Shown here piece after piece: positions 16,464 to 24,115 of a stretch of 35,002 nucleotides of DNA (position 1 is its first letter; each line of letters opens with the position of its first letter). The notes beneath the pieces were generated by a model. That model did not search any database. It had not been told where the DNA came from and worked only from the letters and a program-made list of their open reading frames with translations. Both the position numbers and the translations under genes were made by a program. The stretch covers positions 1 to 35,002 of the forward strand of contig JAAZAT010000164.1 of assembly GCA_012514185.1 (NCBI GenBank), given 5' to 3'. This DNA comes from Spirochaetales bacterium. GTDB taxonomy: Bacteria; Spirochaetota; Spirochaetia; Sphaerochaetales; Sphaerochaetaceae.

Positions 16464-18702
16464 CTTGTACCGATGCCATGAGCAGGAGAGCCTGCTCTGC
16501 AGCCAGGGGTTTGCTATAGAAGTAGCCTTGCAGGTAATCACAGCCGAGCTTTTGGAGCTCTGCTTCCTGCGCCTCAGTCTCTACACCTTCGGCGATCACC
16601 AATTTGTCTATATGGTGAGCCAAGGAGATGATGTCGCTGACAAATCCATGTTCACTGGATGCATGCAATTTTTCGACGAACGACCGATCCAATTTGAGAT
16701 AGTCGACCGGCAGGGCTTCCAACCGGCTGAGGGAGGAGTACCCGGTACCAAAATCGTCGAGGGATATCAGGATGCCGAGGTCTTTCAATGCCTCCAATTG
16801 GACTGAGATGAATTGGAGGTCCTGGGCGAAGACCGACTCCGTCAACTCAATCTCGAGCTGGGTCAACGGAATGTGTTTCTCAGCTGCGAGTGTTGTAACA
16901 TAGGTGATGAAGGATTCTTCCATCAATTGGTAGGCCGATACGTTGACAGCTACTGAAACCGACTCGATTCCACGCTCTCGCAGTTGCTTGATGAAATCAC
17001 AAGCCAGGGAGAGGATTTTCTGTCCCAAGGGGATGATGAGTTGCCTTTTCTCAGCTATTGCAATGAATTCAACCGGATTGATCACCCCCAACTTCTTGCT
17101 GTTCATCCTTGCTAGTGCTTCAAAGCTGGTGATATCTCCGACATCGCCATCGTAAATCGGCTGGAAAACGAGACTGATGATACCTTCCTCTCCGTCGAGT
17201 GCCTGCTTGATCTCCTGTTCGATGGCATCGACCCTGATCAGCTTTTCCTCAAGCTCGGTGTTGTATACCTGGATCAGATGGGTAGGGGATGTCGCATTCA
17301 GGGCAATGAGGGCTTGCTTGAGCAAGAGTGTCGCATCGTGGGTTGGGCCGATGCTTTGCACCAAACCGATCGATACTTCCATGGATCTGATCAGCTTGGC
17401 CTCTTCCTTGATACACAGCAGTTCCCTGCAGATGCCGAGCAAGCCATCCAAGGATGCCTCATCTTTGATCACCAAGAGAAAGCGGTCATCGGAGAGTCTG
17501 AATGGTAGCACATTTGGTTTTCGCATCGAAATTTCCCTCAGATGCCGTGCAATTTGGATCAGCACGCTGTCCCCATGGTCATACCCGTACAGGATGTTGA
17601 TCAATCGGAAGTTCTGGGGATTGAGGACCGCAAGAGCAAGATGTTGACAGCGAAGCTCTTGCAGGGAGGCATGATAGTTTCTCAGGTTCGGAAGGCCGGT
17701 CAGCTCATCGAGGTAGGCAAGGTTGAGGATGCGTCGGTTTTTTTGGTACACCATGAAGAGGGAGTAGGCGAAGAGCAGGTAGAACACCAGCAAGGTGAGG
17801 CTGATGATGACCGCCAGCCTTACGATGAGCTTCTCCATTTGCGTCAAATCATAGTAAAGGACCAAGGAACCGGCCAACACATCCTTGATGGTGATGGGCA
17901 GATGGAGGGCAAGGTAGTTCCTGCCATCCCAGATTGTCTTGATATATGCTGTTTCGGAAATAATCAGGCCGACCTGTTCAGGCTTCATCAAGGAACCCCG
18001 GAGCGAGGGATCGGTAGCTGCCAGCACCTTGCCCTCAGGGTCGAGAAAGGCGAGCCGGGTATGACTTGCATCCTTGCTCAAGCGATCGATGATGTACTGG
18101 GGCTCGAACTGTGCATAGAGTTCATCGATGTTGGATGCCAAAATGCCTACCTGTACCATTCTTCCATCATCGAAGCGATAATAGCCGTACTTGTAGAGAA
18201 TCCCGCTCTCCGTATCGGCCCTGATATCCTCGACACGGAATTGTTCTGTGCTCTCATAGAAGTCTCGTACCGGGTGAGAAGCAGGTGTGGCCCATCCGAT
18301 ATACTTGCCGTCGCTTGCATGTGTGATGACCAAATCGTTGTTGTAATAGTAGATGACATCGATGTCCAGGTTTGTTGCCATCGTTGCCAACAGGCTATTG
18401 GTAATTTGACCGACATACTTACTCACCGTTACTCCCGCCACTTTCAGGGTGCTGTGCATTTGCAGGTCCAGCTGGTGTTCTGCATCGATGACGGTGCTCA
18501 GGACACTGGTATAGCTTTTAGCAAGAAGCGAAGCTTCCTGTACCCGTTCCTTATAATAAAAAGAGGAAAGAGAGTTGATCACCAGAATCCCTGCTGCGAA
18601 AAACAGGATGAGGATGAGCAGGGAAGGCACGATGAAAGACTTCCAAGAGTTGAGGGTTTTCTTGTTTTTCGGTAAGTCCTGCACACTGTTCTCCCTTGGC
18701 AT
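16450..18702 (-). CDS. Cache-degenerate GGDEF-EAL c-di-GMP phosphodiesterase
   Basis: A 750-residue membrane sensor. Helix 22-47, a double-Cache-type extracytoplasmic domain about 48-290, helix 292-319, GGDEF-like domain about 322-480 and EAL domain about 495-745. The GGDEF site reads SDDRF (404-408), so the cyclase half is inactive. The EAL half keeps FEAL (527-530), NVS, IELTES, LDDFGTG (648-654), KLD, AEGVET and QGYFYSKP, all that catalysis needs. AGGA lies about 10 bp before the ATG. It begins 24 bp after the polyferredoxin gene and overlaps the GGDEF/HD-GYP gene, so opposing c-di-GMP activities share one transcript. The ligand of the Cache domain is unknown. Confidence 0.9.
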   Translation of the reverse strand: MPRENSVQDLPKNKKTLNSWKSFIVPSLLILILFFAAGILVINSLSSFYYKERVQEASLLAKSYTSVLSTVIDAEHQLDLQMHSTLKVAGVTVSKYVGQITNSLLATMATNLDIDVIYYYNNDLVITHASDGKYIGWATPASHPVRDFYESTEQFRVEDIRADTESGILYKYGYYRFDDGRMVQVGILASNIDELYAQFEPQYIIDRLSKDASHTRLAFLDPEGKVLAATDPSLRGSLMKPEQVGLIISETAYIKTIWDGRNYLALHLPITIKDVLAGSLVLYYDLTQMEKLIVRLAVIISLTLLVFYLLFAYSLFMVYQKNRRILNLAYLDELTGLPNLRNYHASLQELRCQHLALAVLNPQNFRLINILYGYDHGDSVLIQIARHLREISMRKPNVLPFRLSDDRFLLVIKDEASLDGLLGICRELLCIKEEAKLIRSMEVSIGLVQSIGPTHDATLLLKQALIALNATSPTHLIQVYNTELEEKLIRVDAIEQEIKQALDGEEGIISLVFQPIYDGDVGDITSFEALARMNSKKLGVINPVEFIAIAEKRQLIIPLGQKILSLACDFIKQLRERGIESVSVAVNVSAYQLMEESFITYVTTLAAEKHIPLTQLEIELTESVFAQDLQFISVQLEALKDLGILISLDDFGTGYSSLSRLEALPVDYLKLDRSFVEKLHASSEHGFVSDIISLAHHIDKLVIAEGVETEAQEAELQKLGCDYLQGYFYSKPLAAEQALLLMASVQDDEA

Positions 18703-18726
18703 GTGACTTGCATCCTACCATCGGCA

Positions 18727-19815
18727 CTATGATGCGTCAACAATACCGCCAACTTGCTCCTTGTTCTTTTCCATGCCACTGAGGCATGACAAGAATGCTG
18801 TTTCATAACGAAGGGTTTGCTTCGGACAGGCATCGATGCAATGACCACACCCTACACATCGAAAAGAGTGAACCGGAAGGCCTGCTTTTGCTTGTTTCTG
18901 TATCGAAATGGAGAGGGGGCATGCGCGATCGCAGGCACCGCATCCGATGCAGGAGCTGACGTTGGTTCGGATGCGCATGCCTCCCAATTTTGCCAGAAGG
19001 GCCAGTGTGGTTCCCAATGGACAGAGATGGCAGTAGAACCGTCCATTGGCTGCAACCCAGAAAGCCATTGCGAGAATCAGATTGGCACCGAGATACCAGA
19101 ACAGTTCAAGCGTTTTGATTGGCGAAATATATCTTTGCAGTTCATGTATGGAGGGAATGAGCATCCAATAGAGGGTGAAGGCCAAGGCCAGAACCAGATA
19201 GAAGGTTCGCAGGATGCGTAGCAGACTCAGCGTTTTCTCGCTCTCCCTTTTTCTCTTCTTTCCCACGAGCGGGATGGCGGGATCGAAAATCTCTGCTGCA
19301 AACCCGTTGAAGAGGCAAAGCGACGAGCATTGCAGTCTTCGGCCGAACAACACTGTCCCGATCGCTATGAACGAGCTATAGACCCAGAAGAATCGAAGCA
19401 GGAAGCGTATGCCCCCTAGCCCGAGCGTCTGTAGATGGCTTTGGTGGAAAGCAGAGCCTTCAAAACCCGCCTGCAGCGGCAAGGTGGTCCAAGGAAGCGG
19501 CATGGCAAAAAAGTACAGTTCGGGATTGGCAGTGGCGATGGGTAAGGCGATATGGAGGACGAGCGCTGCAAGCAAGAACCTTCTGAGGTTTTTTGAGCGC
19601 ATGGTGTTGCGGCCTTTCGCTTTGGTGATGCGATGGGTGAGCAGGCCGCAGACCAGGATCAGCAGTGTTTTCCCCTCATTTTCATAGGCATGCCAATACG
19701 GTGCGACAGCCCTTGCAAGCTCCTTGTCCGGTCCTTGGTTCAGGCCGGCAAGAATGAGGCAGAAGAGGATGTAGAGAAAGAGCATGATCCGAAGGGCTGT
19801 TGTCTCTCGTTTCAT
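18727..19815 (-). CDS. NapH-like membrane polyferredoxin
   Basis: A 362-residue integral membrane iron-sulfur protein. About six hydrophobic segments are visible. Two half-motifs on the membrane part, CSSLC (163-167) and CHLCP (262-266), are typical of NapH/CcoG/NosR-type proteins. Two [4Fe-4S] ferredoxin motifs follow: CIGCGACDRACP (289-300) and CVGCGHCIDACP (320-331). Such proteins pass electrons between quinols or cytoplasmic donors and periplasmic partners. ATG 19815 forms an ATGA overlap with the stop of the TspO-like gene; the open frame further upstream is antisense-free read-through in a wrong frame of that gene and is not used. The electron partner is not evident; flavolipoproteins are one possibility. 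Confidence 0.87.
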   Translation of the reverse strand: MKRETTALRIMLFLYILFCLILAGLNQGPDKELARAVAPYWHAYENEGKTLLILVCGLLTHRITKAKGRNTMRSKNLRRFLLAALVLHIALPIATANPELYFFAMPLPWTTLPLQAGFEGSAFHQSHLQTLGLGGIRFLLRFFWVYSSFIAIGTVLFGRRLQCSSLCLFNGFAAEIFDPAIPLVGKKRKRESEKTLSLLRILRTFYLVLALAFTLYWMLIPSIHELQRYISPIKTLELFWYLGANLILAMAFWVAANGRFYCHLCPLGTTLALLAKLGGMRIRTNVSSCIGCGACDRACPLSISIQKQAKAGLPVHSFRCVGCGHCIDACPKQTLRYETAFLSCLSGMEKNKEQVGGIVDAS

Positions 19816-20567
19816 GCCTGTTTGTGCTGTTTGAAGAAGAGGCCCAAACAAACAACAAACGCGGCCAAGGCGAGGCCTGTTGCAACAATGACCATCATGT
19901 ACTGTGATGCAAATCCTTCTTGGGACGTATGCTTGATCAGGATGCCGGTATACGCCCAGATCAGGGTGAACAGGTATGCCTTGTCCTTGGTTCTGAACGC
20001 CCAAGCCAGGCCGATGACAACTCCAACCAACAAGACCACCACCGTCCACACGGGCTCGGGGATTGAGAACCCGGTAAACTGTGCCGAAACAAGCAGTGTG
20101 GTGATATTGGCTATGGTTGCAACAGTGATCCATCCCAGATAGACGCTGAAGGGAATGCGCACCGACCAGAGGAACATGCGGTCTCCCTTCATCGGCTCGA
20201 TCAGGATGTTGATGCGGATCAACAGAACAAGGATGCACAGCATCAACACCACCGAAAGGCCGATCTTGTGGTAGTGCCAACAGAAAATCCAAAGACTGTT
20301 GGCGACAGAGGAGAGGGCGAACAACAAGCCGACTGTGTTTAAAACTTTTTTATCTTTGTTGGTGAACTGATAGAGGGTATGCAAGGCGAGCAGCAGGTAA
20401 ATGAAACCCCAAATCGAGAAGGTGATGCCGGCAGGGGCGAACAGGTTGGGATAAGAGTCGGAGACCGCGCCTGTATTCATGCCTCCGATCGGCAGAATGT
20501 TGGCAAGGGCGTTTACAGCAACCATGACCAGATAACTCAGGGCGACGAGAACGGGAGTGCGCTTCAT
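19812..20567 (-). CDS. TspO/MBR-related tryptophan-rich membrane protein
   Basis: A 251-residue protein with about eight hydrophobic helices. The segment NLFAPAGITFSIWGFIYLLL (41-60) is the hallmark of the tryptophan-rich group distantly related to TspO/MBR; tryptophans recur at helix ends. Ligand and role are unknown; TspO relatives bind porphyrins and respond to oxygen or stress. GGAGG is 4 bp before the ATG. A very good promoter lies 35-65 bp upstream. It heads a probable operon with the polyferredoxin and two c-di-GMP enzymes. Confidence 0.72.
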   Translation of the reverse strand: MKRTPVLVALSYLVMVAVNALANILPIGGMNTGAVSDSYPNLFAPAGITFSIWGFIYLLLALHTLYQFTNKDKKVLNTVGLLFALSSVANSLWIFCWHYHKIGLSVVLMLCILVLLIRINILIEPMKGDRMFLWSVRIPFSVYLGWITVATIANITTLLVSAQFTGFSIPEPVWTVVVLLVGVVIGLAWAFRTKDKAYLFTLIWAYTGILIKHTSQEGFASQYMMVIVATGLALAAFVVCLGLFFKQHKQA

Positions 20568-20602
20568 ACAACCTCCAATACACAGTGCTATCGTATGCAG
20601 TC

Positions 20603-20631
20603 AGTGTAGCCATTGGGGATAGGGAAGTCAA
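20603..20631 (-). promoter_or_regulatory. Strong sigma-70-type promoter for the TspO-polyferredoxin-c-di-GMP operon
   Basis: On the minus strand TTGACT (complement of 20626-20631) and TACACT (complement of 20603-20608) are exactly 17 bp apart, giving a leader of about 29 nt. A weaker TACACT on the plus strand, within 20661-20666, may serve the divergent aldo/keto reductase gene. Confidence 0.7.
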
Positions 20632-20687
20632 AAGAAATAGAACAGGGCCGATGTTTCGTGTACACTAGGGGGTACAAGGAGTTGCTT

Positions 20688-21713
20688 ATGTATAAACCAA
20701 ACCCTCAGCGTTATGATGCCATGCTGTATAATCGGTGCGGCAAGAGCGGATTGAAGCTTCCTGCCGTCTCATTGGGACTGTGGCAGAACTTCGGAGACCA
20801 GACCTCGTTGGTCAATGCAAGGAAAATGTTGCATACGGCATTCGACTTGGGCATTACCCATTTTGACTTGGCGAACAACTACGGCCCTCCTCCGGGATCG
20901 GCCGAGTTGAACTACGGCAAGCTGTTGGCACAGGATTTCGCCCCCTACCGGGATGAGTTGGTCATCTCCACGAAAGCCGGGTATCTGATGGGACCAGGTC
21001 CCTATGGGGAGTGGGGGAGCCGCAAATACCTGCTTTCCAGCCTTGATGCAAGCCTCAAACGGATGGGACTTGAGTATGTGGATATTTTCTACTCGCATCG
21101 ATTCGATCCCGACACCCCGCTAGAGGAGACCATGGGAGCTCTGGCCACCGCCTATCAGAGCGGCAAATGCCTGTATGTGGGAATCTCCTCCTACTCGGCG
21201 GCGAAAACCAGGGAAGCATATGCCATTCTCAAGCAGATGGGCGTTCCTCTGTTGATCCACCAACCCTCCTATTCCATGCTCAACCGGTGGGTGGAGGCAG
21301 AGCTGCTTGCAACGCTTGATGAGCTGGGAGTGGGAACCATCTGCTTCTCTCCCTTGGCTCAGGGGATGCTGACCGACCGGTATCTGCAGGACATACCCCA
21401 GGGAAGCCGTGCCTCGCGGCAAGGCAGCCCGCTGTCGCAGAACATGCTCACCGAAGAGAACTTGGCAAACATCCGCGCCCTCAATGGAATTGCCTCCGAG
21501 CGTGGGCAATCCCTGGCACAAATGGCTTTGGCTTGGTGTTTGAGACGCAAGGAGATAACCAGCGTTCTCATCGGGGCTAGCTCGGCCGAACAGATTGTCG
21601 AGAATGTAGGTGCGTTGCAGAATCTTGTATTCAGCGATGAGGAACTTGCCAGGATCGACGGCTTTGCAAAGGATGGGAACATCAATCTCTGGGCCCGGTC
21701 GAGCAAGGATTGA
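20688..21713 (+). CDS. yghZ: Aldo/keto reductase, YghZ (L-glyceraldehyde 3-phosphate reductase) type
   Basis: A 341-residue NADPH-dependent reductase. The sequence follows E. coli YghZ almost throughout: RYDAMLYNRCGKSGLKLPA at the start, FDLANNYGPPPGSAE, SHRFD, LLIHQPSYSMLNRWVE, and SVLIGASSAEQIVENV near the end. The catalytic tetrad is Asp60, Tyr65, Lys96 and His137. In E. coli the enzyme detoxifies L-glyceraldehyde 3-phosphate and methylglyoxal; the same role is inferred here. ATG 20688 has AAGGAG 6 bp upstream; 25 extra residues upstream in frame have no homology and no ribosome site. The stop codon overlaps the -35 box of the gpx promoter. Confidence 0.93.
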   Translation: MYKPNPQRYDAMLYNRCGKSGLKLPAVSLGLWQNFGDQTSLVNARKMLHTAFDLGITHFDLANNYGPPPGSAELNYGKLLAQDFAPYRDELVISTKAGYLMGPGPYGEWGSRKYLLSSLDASLKRMGLEYVDIFYSHRFDPDTPLEETMGALATAYQSGKCLYVGISSYSAAKTREAYAILKQMGVPLLIHQPSYSMLNRWVEAELLATLDELGVGTICFSPLAQGMLTDRYLQDIPQGSRASRQGSPLSQNMLTEENLANIRALNGIASERGQSLAQMALAWCLRRKEITSVLIGASSAEQIVENVGALQNLVFSDEELARIDGFAKDGNINLWARSSKD

Positions 21714-21738
21714 CAAGCATATTTGCTTCTGTTATATT
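21710..21738 (+). promoter_or_regulatory. Strong sigma-70-type promoter for gpx-ohrR
   Basis: A perfect TTGACA (21710-21715) and TATATT (21733-21738) are exactly 17 bp apart. The -35 box includes the TGA stop of the aldo/keto reductase gene. Transcription would begin near 21745, inside a probable OhrR operator. Confidence 0.8.
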
Positions 21739-21809
21739 GTTCGCAACTTAATTGAAAGAAAGGAAAGCCTATGGCAACCATATATGAATTCAAGGCAGTT
21801 GCGAACAAT
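21736..21809 (+). repeat. 13-bp perfect inverted repeat flanking the gpx start
   Basis: ATTGTTCGCAACT (21736-21748) recurs as its exact reverse complement at 21797-21809, inside codons 9-13 of gpx. The spacing between centres is 61 bp, near six helical turns. The left arm overlaps the -10 box and start point; the Shine-Dalgarno and ATG lie between the arms. It could be a pair of operators or an RNA hairpin sequestering the start. Confidence 0.7.
21744..21754 (+). promoter_or_regulatory. Putative OhrR operator
   Basis: CAACTTAATTG is a near-perfect dyad (CAAYT/AATTG) resembling the CAATT and AATTG half-sites of OhrR boxes. It covers the expected transcription start of gpx, where a bound repressor would block initiation. 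An ohrR-type gene is the second gene of this same transcript, so autoregulation is likely. Assigned by position and resemblance only. Confidence 0.5.
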
Positions 21810-22247
21810 CAGAGCGAGTTCGACTTTGCAAGCTTGCAAGGGAAAACGTTGTTGATTGTCAACACTGCAAGCAAATGCGGTTTTACCCCCCAGTATGATG
21901 ATTTGGAAAAGCTCTACCGGCAATACAAGGACAAGGGACTTGTCGTAGTAGGCTTTCCTTGTGACCAATTCGCCCATCAGGAACCAGGCAGCGATGCCGA
22001 TATTGCCGAGTTCTGCAAGGTCAATCATGGAGTGACTTTCCCGTTGATGAGCAAAATCGATGTCAACGGAAAGGCTGCGCACCCCATTTTTGCATGGCTG
22101 AAGCAGCAGGCCCCTGGAAAGCTGGGCAGCACCATCAAGTGGAATTTCACCAAATTCCTGGTTGAGAAAGATGGATTGACGGTTCATCGGTATGCCCCAT
22201 CCGACTCTCCTCTCTCCCTGATCCCGACCCTTGAGGAGGTACTATAA
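21771..22247 (+). CDS. gpx: Glutathione peroxidase family thiol peroxidase
   Basis: A 158-residue cytoplasmic peroxidase. The peroxidatic site is NTASKCGFT with Cys36 in place of selenocysteine. The family residues FPCDQF-HQEPG (62-73) and KWNFTKFLV (123-131; Trp124, Asn125) complete the active site. Cys82 (EFCKVNHGVTF) is a plausible resolving cysteine; bacterial members of this type usually use thioredoxin rather than glutathione. Substrates are likely hydrogen peroxide and organic hydroperoxides. It has its own promoter with an OhrR-like box and overlaps the ohrR start (TAATG), indicating peroxide-inducible co-expression. Confidence 0.95.
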   Translation: MATIYEFKAVANNQSEFDFASLQGKTLLIVNTASKCGFTPQYDDLEKLYRQYKDKGLVVVGFPCDQFAHQEPGSDADIAEFCKVNHGVTFPLMSKIDVNGKAAHPIFAWLKQQAPGKLGSTIKWNFTKFLVEKDGLTVHRYAPSDSPLSLIPTLEEVL

Positions 22248-22720
22248 TGGCCTATGACCAACTCTTGCTTTCCAATCAACTGTGTTTTCGGTTTTATGCC
22301 TTGGAGCGGGAGCTCATGGCTGCCTACCGACCTCTGCTCGACCATCTGGGTTTGACCTATGCCCAATACATCACGCTTCTTTATCTGTGGGAGCATGAAA
22401 AGGCAACGGTTGGAGAACTCTGCACAGCCCTGAGCCTGGATACTGGAACCATGTCACCGCTGCTCAAGCGCCTGGAGTCGGCAAAGCTGATCGAGCGACA
22501 CCGTCTTCCCAGCGATGAACGGACGGTGGAGGTGTTGCTGACCAAAAAGGGACGGGCTTTAGAACAGAAGGCTGTCTCCATTCCGGGTAATATTGCAACA
22601 TGCCTGCTCAGCAGCGACCGCGATGAGCAAGGTAAAAAATATGCAGAACTCAGAGAGATGCTCGACCAGACGCTTGAGCAGCTCAAGCGGACACGCAAAG
22701 AACGGGAGGCAGGAAAGTAG
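22247..22720 (+). CDS. ohrR: OhrR-type organic-peroxide-sensing MarR repressor
   Basis: A 157-residue MarR-family regulator very close in layout to Bacillus OhrR. The N-terminal NQLCFRFYALERELMAAY supplies the reactive Cys13 and the two tyrosines that hydrogen-bond it (Tyr17, Tyr27). The winged helix covers about 40-100, with the recognition helix near LDTGTMSPLLKRLE and a DERTVEVLLT wing. A further Cys119 lies 106 residues after Cys13, close to the spacing in two-cysteine OhrR proteins, so an intersubunit disulfide is possible. GAGGAGGT is 6 bp before the ATG, which overlaps the gpx stop. Gpx and probably its own gene are the targets. Confidence 0.92.
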   Translation: MAYDQLLLSNQLCFRFYALERELMAAYRPLLDHLGLTYAQYITLLYLWEHEKATVGELCTALSLDTGTMSPLLKRLESAKLIERHRLPSDERTVEVLLTKKGRALEQKAVSIPGNIATCLLSSDRDEQGKKYAELREMLDQTLEQLKRTRKEREAGK

Positions 22721-22721
22721 T

Positions 22722-23276
22722 ATGAAGAAAATCCACACAGTGGCAGTAGTGTCGGTGATTGTGACAGCGTTGGTTTCGCTCGTCGGTTGTGCAACCGTAA
22801 TTCCTGAATCAGAACGACTTGCGACCGTCGATTCCTTGGATCTGAACCGGTATCTTGGTTCTTGGTATGAAGTGGCCCGATACCAACACCGTTTTGAGAA
22901 AAACCTTGTTGGTGCAAAAGCCGAGTACTCGCTTCGCGACGACGGGCGTATCCAGGTGGTGAACAGCGGGCTGAAAAAGGATCTTGACGGAACGTTGACT
23001 TCAGTAAAGGCAGTAGCCTGGAGACCGGATGAGAGCGAACCCGGTCGACTCAAGGTGAAATTTTTCGGTCTGTTCACCTCCGACTACTTGGTCTTCGGCT
23101 TGGATGAGCAGAACTATCAATGGGCTTTGGTCGGCAATGACTCACGGGAGTTTCTCTGGTTCCTTTCTCGAACTCCCACGGTCAGCGATGAGCTGCTTGC
23201 GTCAATGAAGAACATGGCCCAAGAGCAGGGCTACGACCTTGAGAAGCTGTATTTGGTACCACAGAAGGAGCGATGA
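22722..23276 (+). CDS. blc: Blc-type outer-membrane lipocalin
   Basis: A 184-residue lipoprotein; lipobox LVGC, Cys23. The lipocalin fold is shown by DLNRYLGSWYEVARYQHRFE (first GxW motif, about 40-59), the central strand region YLVFGLDEQNYQWALVGND and the closing LSRTPTVSDELL. Blc proteins bind fatty acids or lysophospholipids at the outer membrane and are stress-linked. ATG 22722 is one base after the ohrR stop; in-frame codons further upstream belong to ohrR. With gpx and ohrR it suggests a response to peroxidised lipids. Family call firm. Confidence 0.92.
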   Translation: MKKIHTVAVVSVIVTALVSLVGCATVIPESERLATVDSLDLNRYLGSWYEVARYQHRFEKNLVGAKAEYSLRDDGRIQVVNSGLKKDLDGTLTSVKAVAWRPDESEPGRLKVKFFGLFTSDYLVFGLDEQNYQWALVGNDSREFLWFLSRTPTVSDELLASMKNMAQEQGYDLEKLYLVPQKER

Positions 23277-23308
23277 TCGCACTTCTTTTTCGTTTTCGTT
23301 TTTCAAGC

Positions 23309-23335
23309 AAGGGCTTGCCGGTATGGCAAGCCCTT
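23309..23335. terminator. Perfect hairpin between convergent blc and pflA
   Basis: AAGGGCTTGCC (23309-23319) and GGCAAGCCCTT (23325-23335) form an 11-bp perfect stem with a five-base loop. It lies between two converging genes and probably terminates both, although neither side has a canonical U-tract; a T-rich stretch precedes it on the plus strand. Confidence 0.6.
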
Positions 23336-23341
23336 CTTGGG

Positions 23342-24106
23342 TCAACCGACCTTGCTTTCCTTCTCTTCACCGAGAGATGTCATCAGGACCTTCAGGCCCT
23401 CTTCTTCAAACACCGATCGAGCCATTGCCAGTTGCCTGGCATCAGGTTCGCTCACATCCTTGAAGCTGTAATGCAGCTTCAGCTGTTCCCACTTGTACTG
23501 CCCCATGCGGTGGTAGGGCAGCAGCTCAATCTGCTCTATGCAGCTGAAGGCTGTCAAAAACCTTGCCAAATCTCGCAACAAGTGTTCATCAAGGGTCCAT
23601 CCGGGCACTAGTACATGTCGTATCCATACCTTCTTGCCGATGCTCTGGCAGTAGGCCAGGGTGGAAAGCGTGTGTGCGTTGCTCATACCTGTGAGGCTGA
23701 AGCACATCCGGTCATCAAGGCTCTTGATATCAAGGAGAATCAAGTCGGCGGCATCAAGGACAGGCTTGGACAGCGTCAGAGGAACACTGCCTGCAGTATC
23801 GAGGGCGGTATGCAAGCCCTCCTTCTTGAGGCGGGTGATTACATCGAGGACGAAATCCGGTTGCTTCAGCGGCTCCCCTCCGCTGATGGTGACCCCGCCC
23901 TTGGTAATGAAATTCCGGTATCCCAGAATCTCCTTGACCAAATCCTCGCTGACAGTCGGCTTGCCTCCCTTCTCATTCCACGTATCGGGATTATGACAAT
24001 AGCGGCATCTGAGGGAGCATCCTTGCAAAAAGACCACATAGCGCAGACCCGGGCCGTCCAAGGTACCCAGACTCTCCACCGAATGGACAGATCCAATTAC
24101 TGACAT
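23342..24106 (-). CDS. pflA: Pyruvate formate-lyase activating enzyme
   Basis: A 254-residue radical SAM enzyme that generates the glycyl radical on PflB. The cluster motif CSLRCRYC (Cys30, Cys34, Cys37) is followed by HNPDTW, and GGVTISGGEP (70-79) binds S-adenosylmethionine; DIKSLD and RHVLVPG are also family features. Length is usual. An AAGGAGG overlapping the pflB stop lies 4 bp before the ATG, so it is the second gene of a pflBA operon with a 9-bp gap. Cytoplasmic. Confidence 0.96.
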   Translation of the reverse strand: MSVIGSVHSVESLGTLDGPGLRYVVFLQGCSLRCRYCHNPDTWNEKGGKPTVSEDLVKEILGYRNFITKGGVTISGGEPLKQPDFVLDVITRLKKEGLHTALDTAGSVPLTLSKPVLDAADLILLDIKSLDDRMCFSLTGMSNAHTLSTLAYCQSIGKKVWIRHVLVPGWTLDEHLLRDLARFLTAFSCIEQIELLPYHRMGQYKWEQLKLHYSFKDVSEPDARQLAMARSVFEEEGLKVLMTSLGEEKESKVG

Positions 24107-24115
24107 ACTTCCTCC

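Noticed and set aside
17542-18675. 377-codon plus-strand open frame
   Set aside because: Antisense to the Cache region of the EAL protein; composition and lack of motifs mark it as a shadow.
19816-20292. N-terminal extension of the polyferredoxin frame
   Set aside because: It overlaps the TspO-like gene in another frame and reads as low-quality shadow sequence; ATG 19815 with ATGA coupling fits better.
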